Shown: one piece after another, positions 25,518 through 34,542 of the stretch
Layout of the letters: each line of letters begins with the position of its first letter
Numbering within the stretch: the stretch's first letter is position 1
NCBI GenBank assembly: GCA_045596925.1
Contig: JAZODH010000004.1
Span: forward strand, 1 to 56,941
DNA length: 56,941 nt
DNA from: SIG710 sp045596925
GTDB lineage: Bacteria; Bacillota; Clostridia; Oscillospirales; CAG-272
Direction: 5' to 3'
The notes under the pieces: generated by a model
Told to the model about the DNA's origin: nothing
Database searches by the model: none
Seen by the model: only the letters and a program-made list of their open reading frames with translations
Program-made: the position numbers and the translations under genes

Positions 25518-26468
25518 GTGGCAAACGAAAAAAAGAAGATATTTGCCGTGGTTGGCCCCACCGCAAGCGGTAAAACCGCTCTTTCGATAGAGCTTGCGAA
25601 ACGGCTGAACTGCGAGATCATCTCCTGCGATTCCATGCAGATATACAAAGGCATGGATATCGGCACGGCGAAGCCCACAAAAGATGAGATGCAATGGGTC
25701 CCTCACCACATGCTGGACGTAGCAGACCCCAAGATGTCTTTCAGCTCGGAGGATTATTCCCTTTTGGCCGGAAAATGCATCGACGATATCATCTCACGAG
25801 GCAAAACACCGCTTTTTTGCGGCGGCACGGGGCTTTATCTTGACTGCGTTCTGCGCGGTGCTCGTGACGACGGAGCAGATGAAAATTCCAAATTTCGCGC
25901 CGAAATGGAAAATCTGGCGGCCGAGCACGGAAACGGTCACGTTCACGCAATGCTTGCAGAGGTCGACCCCGAATCGGCACAGTCGATTCACGAAAACAAT
26001 CTCAAAAGAGTTATCCGCGCGCTTGAGGTCTATCACATGACCGGCAAAACAAAAACCGAGCTTGACAGACTTTCAAAAGCGGTAGAATCAAAATATGACG
26101 CCAAGGTTATCTATCTCTGCTTTAATTCCCGAGAACTTCTGTACGACAGAATAAATCGACGGGTGGATATAATGCTTGAGAACGGGCTGGAAGACGAAGT
26201 CCGCAGACTTGCTGAAGTCGGTGCGCTTCTGCCCGACACCACGGCGGGACAGGCTATCGGATACAAGGAAATGTTGAAATATATTGACGGACATATCACC
26301 TTATCCGAGGCGGCTGACGAAATAAAGCAAAATTCAAGAAGATATGCAAAGCGCCAGTTGACTTGGTTTGGCGCAAGAGAAAATTATTACAGGTTATACG
26401 TTGACGACGAGAACGGAATAAGAGATCTTTCACGTCTCGTTCATGAAGCTGACAATTATTTGGTTTAA
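25518..26468 (+). CDS. miaA: tRNA dimethylallyltransferase
   Basis: A 316-residue enzyme that adds a dimethylallyl group to A37 of tRNAs reading UNN codons. The P-loop is GPTASGKT; SCDSMQIYKGMDIGTAKPT, HHMLD and GGTGLYLDC follow, then TAGQAIGYKE and the RRYAKRQLTWF tRNA-contact motif. Length is normal. The start is GTG 25518, after AGAGGTGG. It heads a run of four + strand genes (miaA, HlyD-like, yggS, sepF). Confidence 0.97.
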   Translation: MANEKKKIFAVVGPTASGKTALSIELAKRLNCEIISCDSMQIYKGMDIGTAKPTKDEMQWVPHHMLDVADPKMSFSSEDYSLLAGKCIDDIISRGKTPLFCGGTGLYLDCVLRGARDDGADENSKFRAEMENLAAEHGNGHVHAMLAEVDPESAQSIHENNLKRVIRALEVYHMTGKTKTELDRLSKAVESKYDAKVIYLCFNSRELLYDRINRRVDIMLENGLEDEVRRLAEVGALLPDTTAGQAIGYKEMLKYIDGHITLSEAADEIKQNSRRYAKRQLTWFGARENYYRLYVDDENGIRDLSRLVHEADNYLV

Positions 26469-26480
26469 AGGGGTGATTCA

Positions 26481-27740
26481 ATGGACACGGCTTATCTGAA
26501 AAAAGTTGCTGTAACCCTGGTGTTCGTTGCCATTTCCCTGTTCTTCATCTTCTACATCGGATACCATATCTACAACGGTTTTTCCACCGACATAACCACA
26601 GTTATCGCCGAGAAAAATACCTATCGCACCTCACTCACCGCCGACGGCTTCATTTTCAGAGATGAGACCTGTCTGACCTCACAGTATTCGGGAACAGTCA
26701 ATTACACCGTCAAGGACGGAGAAAAGGTAGCAGTCGGAACTCCCGTGGTTCAGTCTTTTGCGGACGGCTCGGGATATTCTGCGGGGATCGAGATATCCGA
26801 GATCGAAAAAACCATATCGCTCCTTGAATCCTGTATCCGCGAAACGGGCACGGACGGAGACATTTCCGCCATAAGTCGGAAAATATCCGATTCCTATCTG
26901 CTGATTTTATCAAGGCTTGAGGAAGGAAAAGTGGATTTTGCACTCAGCTCCACCGACGACCTTCTGTCCGGTCTTACGAAAAAGGACATAATAACGGGTG
27001 ACGCCGTCGGGCTGGAAAAGACCATGCAAAATCTGCAGGCGAGAAAAAGCTCGCTTACAAGCAGTATTTCGGGCAGATACGAGACCGTTATATCAGAAAA
27101 CAGCGGGTACTTCTTCTGCGACACGGACGGTTTCGAGGATCAATTCACGCCCGACAAGATCCTGAACGCCTCTGTCTCCGAAATATTCGATCTCATTGAA
27201 AACAACAAAAAGCCCGCAGACAGCAAAAACTCTGTGGGAAAGATAGTTTCGGGATACAGATGGAATATTGCGATCCCTCTGGAAAGCAAGCCGGAACAGG
27301 ATTTTGCGTTGGGGCTGACCTATGAGGTGGTCATGCCCGGCAACTTCAACATGGTGCTGAAAATGCGCCTTGACAAGATCGTGACCGAACGATCCTCCGA
27401 AAGAACGGTGCTCATATTCTCCTGCGGAGAGCTTCCCGAAAACTTCAATTACAAGCGCTCACAGGTAGTGACAGTCCGCACGGGTGAGACCGAAGGATTC
27501 AGGATCCCCTCCACCGCTCTGCGCGTTCTTGACGGAATCAAAGGCGTTTACACGCTTGACGGAAGTACGGTGAGATTCAAGCGCATACACATCATTCAAG
27601 ACGACACGGACGGTTATTACGTGGCATCTTGCGAGGACGTGACGGACGCGCCCGGCGCCGACAAATACGGATATCTGAAGCTTTACGATTCGATCATCGT
27701 TTCGGGCAAGGATATGGAACACGGAATGGTATTTTACTGA
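26481..27740 (+). CDS. HlyD-family-like membrane-anchored adaptor protein
   Basis: A 419-residue protein with one N-terminal membrane helix (about 8-30) and a large extracytoplasmic part. A biotinyl-lipoyl-like half (SQYSGTVNYTVKDGEKVAVGTPV) is followed by a helical hairpin region (about 105-205) and a beta-barrel C-terminus. This is the layout of HlyD-type periplasmic adaptors, and such genes are common next to yggS and sepF in Clostridia. No transporter gene accompanies it, so it may have an envelope or division role rather than export. Stop and yggS start overlap (TGATG). Confidence 0.75.
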   Translation: MDTAYLKKVAVTLVFVAISLFFIFYIGYHIYNGFSTDITTVIAEKNTYRTSLTADGFIFRDETCLTSQYSGTVNYTVKDGEKVAVGTPVVQSFADGSGYSAGIEISEIEKTISLLESCIRETGTDGDISAISRKISDSYLLILSRLEEGKVDFALSSTDDLLSGLTKKDIITGDAVGLEKTMQNLQARKSSLTSSISGRYETVISENSGYFFCDTDGFEDQFTPDKILNASVSEIFDLIENNKKPADSKNSVGKIVSGYRWNIAIPLESKPEQDFALGLTYEVVMPGNFNMVLKMRLDKIVTERSSERTVLIFSCGELPENFNYKRSQVVTVRTGETEGFRIPSTALRVLDGIKGVYTLDGSTVRFKRIHIIQDDTDGYYVASCEDVTDAPGADKYGYLKLYDSIIVSGKDMEHGMVFY

Positions 27741-28441
27741 TGGACGAGAGAAATTTTGATTACATAGAAAAAAATCTTGCACAGATCCGCGAAAAAATTA
27801 AAAAGGCAGCGTCTGATTCGAAATTTGACGTGTCACCCATTATGATCGCGGCGGTAAAATATGCCGACGGCGAGGAGATTCGTTATCTGACCGAAAAAGC
27901 CGGAGTTACCGATATCGGCGAAAACCGAGTGCAGCAGCTTCTGGAGCACCTGGAATTTATCGACACAGAAAAGGTCAATATCCATTTCATCGGCTCACTT
28001 CAGACAAACAAGGTCAAATATATAATCGACAAGGTCTGTCTTATTCACTCTGTGGATTCGATCAAGCTCGCCGCCGAGATCGACCGTCAAGCAAAAAAGC
28101 ACGGCACAGTCATGGACGTTTTAGTGGAGATAAACAGCGGTCGGGAAGAAAACAAGAGCGGAATACTACCCGAGGACGCAGAGAGATTTTGCCTCGAACT
28201 GAAGCAATTTGACTCGATAAATCTCCGCGGATTTATGACAATGGCCCCGAAATGTGAAAATAAATCAAATTATTTTAAATATTTTGAAGAAACTTGCAAA
28301 CTTGTTCTTGACATTTGGACAATTTTAAGTCATAATAATAGTGAGATGATTTTATCTATGGGTATGAGCGAAAGTTTTGAGGAGGCGATCCTCTCCGGAG
28401 CCACCCATGTAAGAATCGGTCGCTCAATTTTCAAAAAATAA
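27740..28441 (+). CDS. YggS-family PLP homeostasis protein
   Basis: A 233-residue fold-type III PLP-binding protein (PLPBP/ComE-N-terminal like). The PLP lysine lies in MIAAVKYADGEEI; GENRVQQLLEH, HFIGSLQTNKVKYI, LVEINSGREENKSGI and LSMGMSESFEEAILSGATHVRIG are the family signatures. It buffers free PLP and affects amino acid balance. ATG 27740 overlaps the previous stop codon, and sepF follows after 29 bp, as in many Firmicutes. Confidence 0.95.
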   Translation: MDERNFDYIEKNLAQIREKIKKAASDSKFDVSPIMIAAVKYADGEEIRYLTEKAGVTDIGENRVQQLLEHLEFIDTEKVNIHFIGSLQTNKVKYIIDKVCLIHSVDSIKLAAEIDRQAKKHGTVMDVLVEINSGREENKSGILPEDAERFCLELKQFDSINLRGFMTMAPKCENKSNYFKYFEETCKLVLDIWTILSHNNSEMILSMGMSESFEEAILSGATHVRIGRSIFKK

Positions 28442-28470
28442 AATTACATATAATCTTGGAGGATTAAAAA

Positions 28471-28992
28471 ATGGGAATGCTTGATAAGTTCAGAAAGAAC
28501 AACGCAAACAACTACAACGACGGTTACGACGACTACTACGCTCCCGAAGGTGAAGAAAGCTACGACGATTACGCCGCTCCCGTTCAGGAGGACGTACAGG
28601 CAGATACTGCACAGGCGTACAATCCCGCACCCGCTTTCGGTTACACAGCGGCTCCCGCTGCTGCAGGCGTTTCTCTCAACGGCGCTGCTATCGAGCTGAA
28701 GGTCGTTAAACCCACAGAGTTTAAGGATGGTACTGCTATCGCTGAGCATCTGCTCTGCAAGCGTACAGTAGTACTTAACCTCGAAGAGGCTGATAAGGAT
28801 ACTCAGAGAAGACTTATCGACTTCCTCTTTGGTGTTGCTTACTCTATCGGCGGAGAGATCAAGAAGGTCGCAAACAACGCTTACGTTATCACTCCTCAGA
28901 ACGTTGCGATCTCCAACGATACCGCAAATACTGAAGCAGCAGAAGCAAACGAGCCTGCTCCCGCACCCCAGACAGGCTATTTCGCTTACTGA
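28471..28992 (+). CDS. sepF: Cell division protein SepF
   Basis: A 173-residue FtsZ-bundling division protein. It has an amphipathic N-terminal membrane-binding helix (MGMLDKFRKN), then an acidic, Tyr/Ala-rich linker (about 15-75) and the SepF core (ELKVVKPTEFKDGTAIAEHL through AYVITPQNV). A terminator follows. The linker is rich in Ala/Pro with low complexity. Confidence 0.95.
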   Translation: MGMLDKFRKNNANNYNDGYDDYYAPEGEESYDDYAAPVQEDVQADTAQAYNPAPAFGYTAAPAAAGVSLNGAAIELKVVKPTEFKDGTAIAEHLLCKRTVVLNLEEADKDTQRRLIDFLFGVAYSIGGEIKKVANNAYVITPQNVAISNDTANTEAAEANEPAPAPQTGYFAY

Positions 28993-29028
28993 TACCTGAA
29001 CCATAACCTCATTTTTTGAGGGGTAAAT

Positions 29029-29072
29029 AAAACGACAGCTGCAACGGTAATTCTTTGTTGCTGTCGTTTTTA
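29029..29072 (+). terminator. Terminator after sepF
   Basis: Stem AAAACGACAGC / GCTGTCGTTTT with a 20-base loop and a T run. A smaller CCTCA/TGAGG hairpin lies just before it. Confidence 0.75.
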
Positions 29073-29107
29073 CTTTTGAAAAACAACCGAGAAAGGAAAG
29101 TCCCTTG

Positions 29108-29389
29108 ATGGAAGAATTCGTATATGTATTTACGAGCCTCGTATGTTATTTTCTTCAGGCTCTGCAATTTTGTATGCTTATTCGCGCCGTCCTTTCCTGG
29201 TTTCCTCTTGACGACGACAACAAGTTCCTGATCTTCATCGAATCGATCACCGAGCCTGTTATCTTCCCTATCAGGGCGCTCCTTGACCGAGTGCCGTTCT
29301 TTGCAAACTTTCCGATCGATATGTCGTTTCTCATATCGTATATTCTGCTTAGTATAGTGTCAGGACTTCTGGGCGGTGGAATCGCATGA
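29108..29389 (+). CDS. YggT family membrane protein
   Basis: A 93-residue protein with two hydrophobic segments (about 8-28 and 68-88) around the typical loop AVLSWFPLDDDNKF and ITEPVIFPIRALL. YggT-like proteins sit between sepF and ylmH/divIVA in most Firmicutes and are linked to division or osmotic tolerance. The start is ATG 29108, after an AAAGGA site. It overlaps ylmH by 4 bp. Confidence 0.9.
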   Translation: MEEFVYVFTSLVCYFLQALQFCMLIRAVLSWFPLDDDNKFLIFIESITEPVIFPIRALLDRVPFFANFPIDMSFLISYILLSIVSGLLGGGIA

Positions 29390-30186
29390 CGGATTTTTCG
29401 TGCTTGTTTTCCCGCGCCGACGATCTTCTCTTGCAGAGCAATAAGGGTTACGTTACAAGCACACCATTTCTGACTCCCGGTGAGCATAGGGTTCTCAGCG
29501 AAAAGCTGACCCGCGAGGGATTCGGCACACGTTTTTTCAGCTTTGGGGGATATAACGATGCCGAAAGAAAATGCGTTTTCTTTGTCCCCGACTTCTACGA
29601 TTCTTTCGTTGACAACACGGACGAAAAGGACACCTTGGCGCAATATTGCAACGAAGACGTAAAAGAAAAGATCAGTGCGGCTAAAATTTGCGGAAGCGGG
29701 TACAGAAAGCTTACGCATAGAGATTATCTGGGAACTCTGCTCAATATGGGCATCGACCGAGACGCTCTGGGTGACATTTGCCCACTCGACGACTATTCAT
29801 GCGTGATCTTTTTGCAAAGAAGCGTTCTTGATTTTCTCCTGACGAGTCTGGAGAAGATCGGAGCAGACAAGGTAAAAATAACCGACTACAGCGATCTTTC
29901 GGATTTCACCTACCAAAAGAAGACCGTTCCCGTGTCGGACACGGTTGCGTCTCCCCGACTTGACAGCGTGGTTTCCGCATTGACTCGGGAGAGCCGTGAA
30001 AAAGCAAAAAATCTTATACTTTCCGAGCTGGTGGAGCTTAATTATCTTCCCTGTTCTAAAACCGACATGAAGGTAGAAGCGGGCGACACCATCTCGGTAA
30101 GGGGCTACGGAAAGTTTTCCGTAAAAGATATAAGCGATCAAACAAAAAAAGGCAGGCTTTGGCTGAGAGCCGAAAAATACGTTTAA
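29386..30186 (+). CDS. ylmH: YlmH-like S4-domain RNA-binding protein
   Basis: A 266-residue protein with an N-terminal alpha/beta region, a central RNA-binding part with CGSGYRKLTHRDYLGTLLNMG and RDALGDI, and a C-terminal S4 domain (about 190-262: DSVVSALTRESREKAKNLI to GYGKFSVKD). YlmH homologues bind ribosomal complexes and help recycle stalled peptidyl-tRNA. It is within the conserved sepF-yggT-ylmH-divIVA series. Confidence 0.93.
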   Translation: MTDFSCLFSRADDLLLQSNKGYVTSTPFLTPGEHRVLSEKLTREGFGTRFFSFGGYNDAERKCVFFVPDFYDSFVDNTDEKDTLAQYCNEDVKEKISAAKICGSGYRKLTHRDYLGTLLNMGIDRDALGDICPLDDYSCVIFLQRSVLDFLLTSLEKIGADKVKITDYSDLSDFTYQKKTVPVSDTVASPRLDSVVSALTRESREKAKNLILSELVELNYLPCSKTDMKVEAGDTISVRGYGKFSVKDISDQTKKGRLWLRAEKYV

Positions 30187-30198
30187 ATAGGAGGCAGT

Positions 30199-31044
30199 AT
30201 GGGAATTTATTTTGAGAGAAATTTCAACAAAGTGCTTCGTGGCTACAACACCGAAGAGGTCGATGCTGCCCTTGATGCCATCGTTATCCACTGCGACGAG
30301 CTTGAGAGTGCAAACAGAGAATTTGCCGAGGAAAATAATCGTTTGATTGACGACAATTCCTATCTCAAAGATGAAAACGAGCATCTTAAACAAAGGCTGA
30401 CGGAATGTATCGAAAAACTCAAAAAGATCGAGGATACGTACAATTCTTACCGTCAGAAGTACGGCGAGGCAAAGGATATGATCGAGCGTGCAAAGAAAAG
30501 CTCCCTTGATATCGTAACCGATGCCAATGAACAGGCTCGGCAGATAACCGAGGAGGCGCAAAAGCAAGGCGAGGACATGATCGCGCAAGCAAAAGCCGAA
30601 AAGAGTGCTGTCATTGCCGAGTTTGACACGAAGATCTTTGAGAAAAATGCTCTCCTGGCCCGCCTTGACGAGGATTTTTTCGCATTCAAGAGTGCAATTC
30701 GTGAAGATATCGCGGTGATCCTGGCAAAACTTGAAATGAAGGACGTAAGACCTGCGGAATTTGTGCCGGCACAAGAAGAACCCACAAAAAAGGAGGAACC
30801 CAAAACAGCTCCTCCGACAGAGGAGCTTGTCGTGCAGGAAGATATACCGCTTATCGAAAAGATAGAAGAAATAAGCCCCGATTCGGACGAGCCACCCGCA
30901 ATATCGGAAATTCCGATCATGCCCTTCCCGTCTGCAATAAAAGAAGTCAGAAGACCCGATACCGAATTTTCCAAGATAAAAAATACCCTCGAGGGTATAA
31001 ATGATAAAGTAAAAAACAACAAATCTACACCACATATAAATTAA
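30199..31044 (+). CDS. divIVA: DivIVA domain protein
   Basis: A 281-residue coiled-coil protein. The N-terminal DivIVA lipid-binding motif reads FNKVLRGYNTEEVDAALDAI; long heptad stretches follow (about 30-185). The C-terminal tail (about 190-281) is acidic, Pro/Glu-rich and probably disordered, longer than in the classical 164-residue protein. It marks poles and septa. ileS follows after 13 bp. Confidence 0.93.
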   Translation: MGIYFERNFNKVLRGYNTEEVDAALDAIVIHCDELESANREFAEENNRLIDDNSYLKDENEHLKQRLTECIEKLKKIEDTYNSYRQKYGEAKDMIERAKKSSLDIVTDANEQARQITEEAQKQGEDMIAQAKAEKSAVIAEFDTKIFEKNALLARLDEDFFAFKSAIREDIAVILAKLEMKDVRPAEFVPAQEEPTKKEEPKTAPPTEELVVQEDIPLIEKIEEISPDSDEPPAISEIPIMPFPSAIKEVRRPDTEFSKIKNTLEGINDKVKNNKSTPHIN

Positions 31045-31057
31045 GGAGACAACTACC

Positions 31058-33853
31058 ATGCCAAAGGACTATACAAGTACCTTGAACCTGCCCCAAACAG
31101 GCTTTTCAATGAGAGCAAATCTGCCTCAGAGAGAACCCGATACCATCAAATATTGGCAGGACATCAAACTTTACGAAAAGATGCTTGAGCAGAATAAGGA
31201 CAAGAAGCCCTTCATTCTTCACGACGGGCCTCCCTTCTCTAACAACAACATTCACATGGGAACCGCCATGAACAAGATCTTAAAGGACTTTATAAACAAG
31301 TCTAAGCACATGATGGGTTACCACGTTCCCTTTACCCCCGGTTGGGATAACCACGGTATGCCTATCGAGAGTGCGATCATAAAGAAGAACAAGCTCGACC
31401 GCAAGAAGATGTCTATCCCCGAATTCAGAACCGCTTGCCACGAGTTCGCTCAGCACTTCGTTGAGGTTCAGCGCGATCAGTTCGTTCGTCTCGGCGTTAA
31501 CGCAGACTGGGAGAACCCCTATCTGACAATGAAGCCCGAGTTCGAGGCACTTGAGGTCAAGGTATTCGGTGAGATGTACAAAAAGGGCTACATCTACAAG
31601 GGTCTCAAGCCCGTTTACTGGTGCCCTCACGACGAAACAGCCCTGGCAGAGGCCGAGATCGAGTACAAGGATATCGACTGCAAGTCTATCTACGTTAAGT
31701 TCAACGTAACAGACGACGCAGGCAAGCTGTCCGACGTTTGCGACCTTGCAAAGACATATTTCATCATTTGGACAACCACAACATGGACACTGCCCGGCAA
31801 CCTTGCTATCGCAATTCACCCCTACGAGCAGTATGCCGTAATCAAGGCTTCCGACGGAAATTATTACATCACAGCCGAGGCTCTTGCAAACAAGACCATG
31901 GCCGCAGGCGGTGTTGAAAGCTTTGAGATCGTAAAGACGATGCGTGGCTCCGAGTTTGAGTACATGAGAACTCAGCACCCCTTCCTTGACCGCGAATCCC
32001 TCGTTGTAAACGCTGATTACGTCACAATGGAAAGCGGTACGGGTTGCGTACACACAGCTCCCGGCTTCGGTGCCGACGACTACGTAACAGGCCGCCGTTA
32101 CAATATGAACATTATCGTTCCCGTTGACGACAGAGGATACCAGACAGAGGACGCAGGCAAGTACGCAGGGCTCTTCTACGAGGAATCCAACGACATCATC
32201 TTCAACGATATGAAGGAAAGCGGCGCACTCTTTGCTTCCGAGGACATTACCCACCAGTATCCTCACTGCTGGAGATGCAAGAAGCCCATTATCTTCCGCG
32301 CAACGCCTCAGTGGTTCTGCTCGGTTGACGCATTCAAGGATGAGGCCGCTGCGGCTTGCGAGAAGGTTGACTGGCTCCCCGCTTGGGGTGGCGACAGAAT
32401 CATCTCCATGGTTCGCGAAAGAGCTGACTGGTGTATTTCCAGACAGAGACATTGGGGTCTTCCCATTCCCGTATTCTACTGCGAGGACTGCAAGAAGCCC
32501 GTTTGTACTCCCGAAACTATCGAAAAGGTTTCCGATATATTCGACGCTGAAGGCTCAAACGCTTGGTATCTCAAGAGCGCGGCAGAGCTTCTCCCCGAGG
32601 GCTTCAAGTGTCCTCATTGCGGAGGTGTTCATTTCACCACCGAAACTGACACTCTTGACGGATGGTTTGACTCGGGATCTACTCACTTCAGCGTTCTCGA
32701 TGATAAAACTTGGCCCGCTGATCTGTACCTTGAGGGTGCAGACCAGTACAGAGGTTGGTTCCAGTCTTCCCTGCTCACCGCTGTTGGCGCAAAGGGCGCA
32801 GGTGCTCCTTACAAGCAAGTCCTCACACACGGCTGGGTAGTTGACGGCGAAGGCAAGGCGATGCACAAGTCTCTCGGTAACTCCATTGCTCCCGAAGAGG
32901 TTATCGTTAAGTACGGTGCCGATCTTGTTCGTCTCTGGGTTGCTTCCAGCGATTATCAGGTTGACGTTCGTGTTTCGGACAACATCTTCAAACAGCTCTC
33001 CGAGACATACAGAAAGATCAGAAATACCTCCAGAATCATCATGGCTAACCTTGGTGATCCCGCTACCGATTTCAATCCCGATCGAGACATGGTAAGCGTT
33101 GACAAGCTTTATGAGATCGACCGTTGGGCACTTGCAAATCTCAACGGTCTCGTTGAAACCTGCAGAAAGGCATACGACGAGTATTCCTTCCACACAGTTT
33201 ACCACGAGGTCAACAAGTTCTGCACCATCACTCTCTCCAAGCTCTACATCGACATCACAAAGGACAGGGTTTACGTAGACAAGAAGGATTCCGAGGGCAG
33301 ACGTGCGGCTCAGACCACCATGTATATTATTCTGTCTTCTCTGACAAGACTCATCGCTCCCATGCTCTCCTTTACAGCAGAGGAGATATGGAAGGCAATG
33401 CCTCACGTGTCAAGCGATAAGAAGGAAAGCATCTTCCTCAATCCCATGCCTGTGGTAAATGCAGAGTATAATTTCGACGGCGAGGATCGTTGGAACGAGC
33501 TGTTCAACCTTCGCGACGACGTTATGAAGGCGCTTGAGCTTGCAAGAGCTGACAAGCTTATCGGTAAGTCTCTTGATGCAAAGCTCACCGTTTACGCAGA
33601 GGATGAGGCGTTCAAGACACTCTCCGACTTTGCTGAGGAGCTTAAGACAGTATTCATCGTTTCGGGCGTTACGGTTCTTGACACAGACGCTCCCGCCGAC
33701 GCATTTACCGAGACCGAATCCGGCATTGCAGTCAAGGTTGAAGCGGCTGACGGCGTCAAGTGCGACCGTTGCTGGGCTTACTTCACCGATTGCGAGACAA
33801 CAGAGGACGGACACATCTGTCCCCGTTGCAAGAAGATCGTTGAATCTCTCTAA
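31058..33853 (+). CDS. ileS: Isoleucyl-tRNA synthetase
   Basis: A 931-residue class I synthetase charging tRNA-Ile. The HIGH signature is IHMGT (near residue 67); the CP1 editing domain contains TTTWTLPGNLAIAIHP and the late GTGCVHTAPGFGADDY. The KMSKS variant is KAMHKSLGN (about 605). The C-terminal zinc region has CDRCW and CPRC, so it is the bacterial type with a C-terminal Zn finger. No T-box is visible; it is read through from divIVA. Confidence 0.98.
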   Translation: MPKDYTSTLNLPQTGFSMRANLPQREPDTIKYWQDIKLYEKMLEQNKDKKPFILHDGPPFSNNNIHMGTAMNKILKDFINKSKHMMGYHVPFTPGWDNHGMPIESAIIKKNKLDRKKMSIPEFRTACHEFAQHFVEVQRDQFVRLGVNADWENPYLTMKPEFEALEVKVFGEMYKKGYIYKGLKPVYWCPHDETALAEAEIEYKDIDCKSIYVKFNVTDDAGKLSDVCDLAKTYFIIWTTTTWTLPGNLAIAIHPYEQYAVIKASDGNYYITAEALANKTMAAGGVESFEIVKTMRGSEFEYMRTQHPFLDRESLVVNADYVTMESGTGCVHTAPGFGADDYVTGRRYNMNIIVPVDDRGYQTEDAGKYAGLFYEESNDIIFNDMKESGALFASEDITHQYPHCWRCKKPIIFRATPQWFCSVDAFKDEAAAACEKVDWLPAWGGDRIISMVRERADWCISRQRHWGLPIPVFYCEDCKKPVCTPETIEKVSDIFDAEGSNAWYLKSAAELLPEGFKCPHCGGVHFTTETDTLDGWFDSGSTHFSVLDDKTWPADLYLEGADQYRGWFQSSLLTAVGAKGAGAPYKQVLTHGWVVDGEGKAMHKSLGNSIAPEEVIVKYGADLVRLWVASSDYQVDVRVSDNIFKQLSETYRKIRNTSRIIMANLGDPATDFNPDRDMVSVDKLYEIDRWALANLNGLVETCRKAYDEYSFHTVYHEVNKFCTITLSKLYIDITKDRVYVDKKDSEGRRAAQTTMYIILSSLTRLIAPMLSFTAEEIWKAMPHVSSDKKESIFLNPMPVVNAEYNFDGEDRWNELFNLRDDVMKALELARADKLIGKSLDAKLTVYAEDEAFKTLSDFAEELKTVFIVSGVTVLDTDAPADAFTETESGIAVKVEAADGVKCDRCWAYFTDCETTEDGHICPRCKKIVESL

Positions 33854-33858
33854 ATAAA

Positions 33859-33898
33859 AAAATGCGGGGTTTCCGTCGCGTCGGAAACCCCGCATTTT
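33859..33898 (+). terminator. ileS terminator
   Basis: Perfect 17-bp stem beginning AAAATGCGGGG with a 6-base loop, five bases after the stop codon. Confidence 0.92.
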
Positions 33899-33911
33899 GA
33901 AAACGAAGTTA

Positions 33912-34050
33912 GCGTGAAACAAAGCAACGATAAATCGCTCTATCAGCCATTTCACGCATGAAACACTTGCAAAATGGGACCCAAACCCATTTTGCCGCCA
34001 AGGCGGTGCCAAGTGTTTCTCCGAATTTTTGTGCCACCGCATGGCGGCGG
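33912..34050 (+). other. Highly structured leader/intergenic element before lspA
   Basis: Several nested perfect inverted repeats lie in 140 bp. GCGTGAAA (33912-33919) pairs with TTTCACGC (33950-33957). AAACACTTG (33961-33969) pairs with CAAGTGTTT (34010-34018) and encloses CAAAATGGG/CCCATTTTG (33970-33994) and CCGC/GCGG (33995-34006), a three-way junction. A last CCGC-ATG-GCGG hairpin ends 13 bp before the lspA start. No open frame with a ribosome site is present. It could be a structured RNA leader or a dispersed palindromic repeat. Confidence 0.6.
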
Positions 34051-34062
34051 AATGGAGTTAAT

Positions 34063-34542
34063 ATGTTGTTTTGGATTTTAATTACCGTCGTTGTGGTGAT
34101 TTTTGACCAAGTCACAAAATGGCTGGCGGTCAAATATCTGATACCTGTCGGGACGTTCCCCATAATCGAGGACGCATTGCATCTCACCTATCTGGAAAAT
34201 CCCGGTGCGGCCTTCGGAATGATGAAAAATAACCGCTGGGTATTTCTTATTATTTCCACGCTCGCGATTATCGGAATCATAGTTTACCTTATAAGATTCG
34301 CCCCCAAGAACAAGCTTTGTCAACTTTCCTTGGCGTTTATCTTGGGCGGCGGGATCGGAAACATGATAGACCGCTTGGCTCTCGGTTACGTGGTAGACTT
34401 CATTGATTTCAGACTGATAAATTTTGCTGTTTTCAACGTTGCCGATTCCTTTGTTTGTATCGGCGCGGCACTGTTGATCATTTACGTTCTTTTTATCGAT
34501 GGCAAGGAAAATAAAAATTCCGAGGTCGAAGAAAATGGATGA
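34063..34542 (+). CDS. lspA: Signal peptidase II (lipoprotein signal peptidase)
   Basis: A 159-residue inner-membrane aspartyl protease with four transmembrane helices, cutting lipoprotein signal peptides before the lipidated Cys. Conserved blocks are NPGAAFG, GNMIDRLALG and VVDFIDF (catalytic Asp region), with NVADS (second catalytic Asp). Its substrates would include the large lipoproteins at 37-51 kb. The start is ATG 34063, with GGAG six bases upstream; the longer open frame from 33958 runs through the structured element and is rejected. It overlaps rluD by 8 bp. Confidence 0.95.
   Translation: MLFWILITVVVVIFDQVTKWLAVKYLIPVGTFPIIEDALHLTYLENPGAAFGMMKNNRWVFLIISTLAIIGIIVYLIRFAPKNKLCQLSLAFILGGGIGNMIDRLALGYVVDFIDFRLINFAVFNVADSFVCIGAALLIIYVLFIDGKENKNSEVEENG

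Noticed and set aside
31000..31058. T-box riboswitch before ileS
   Set aside because: Only 13 bp separate divIVA and ileS; no T-box motif or terminator/antiterminator.
33958..34062. N-terminal extension of LspA
   Set aside because: It translates the structured inverted repeats; a good ribosome site is placed at ATG 34063.
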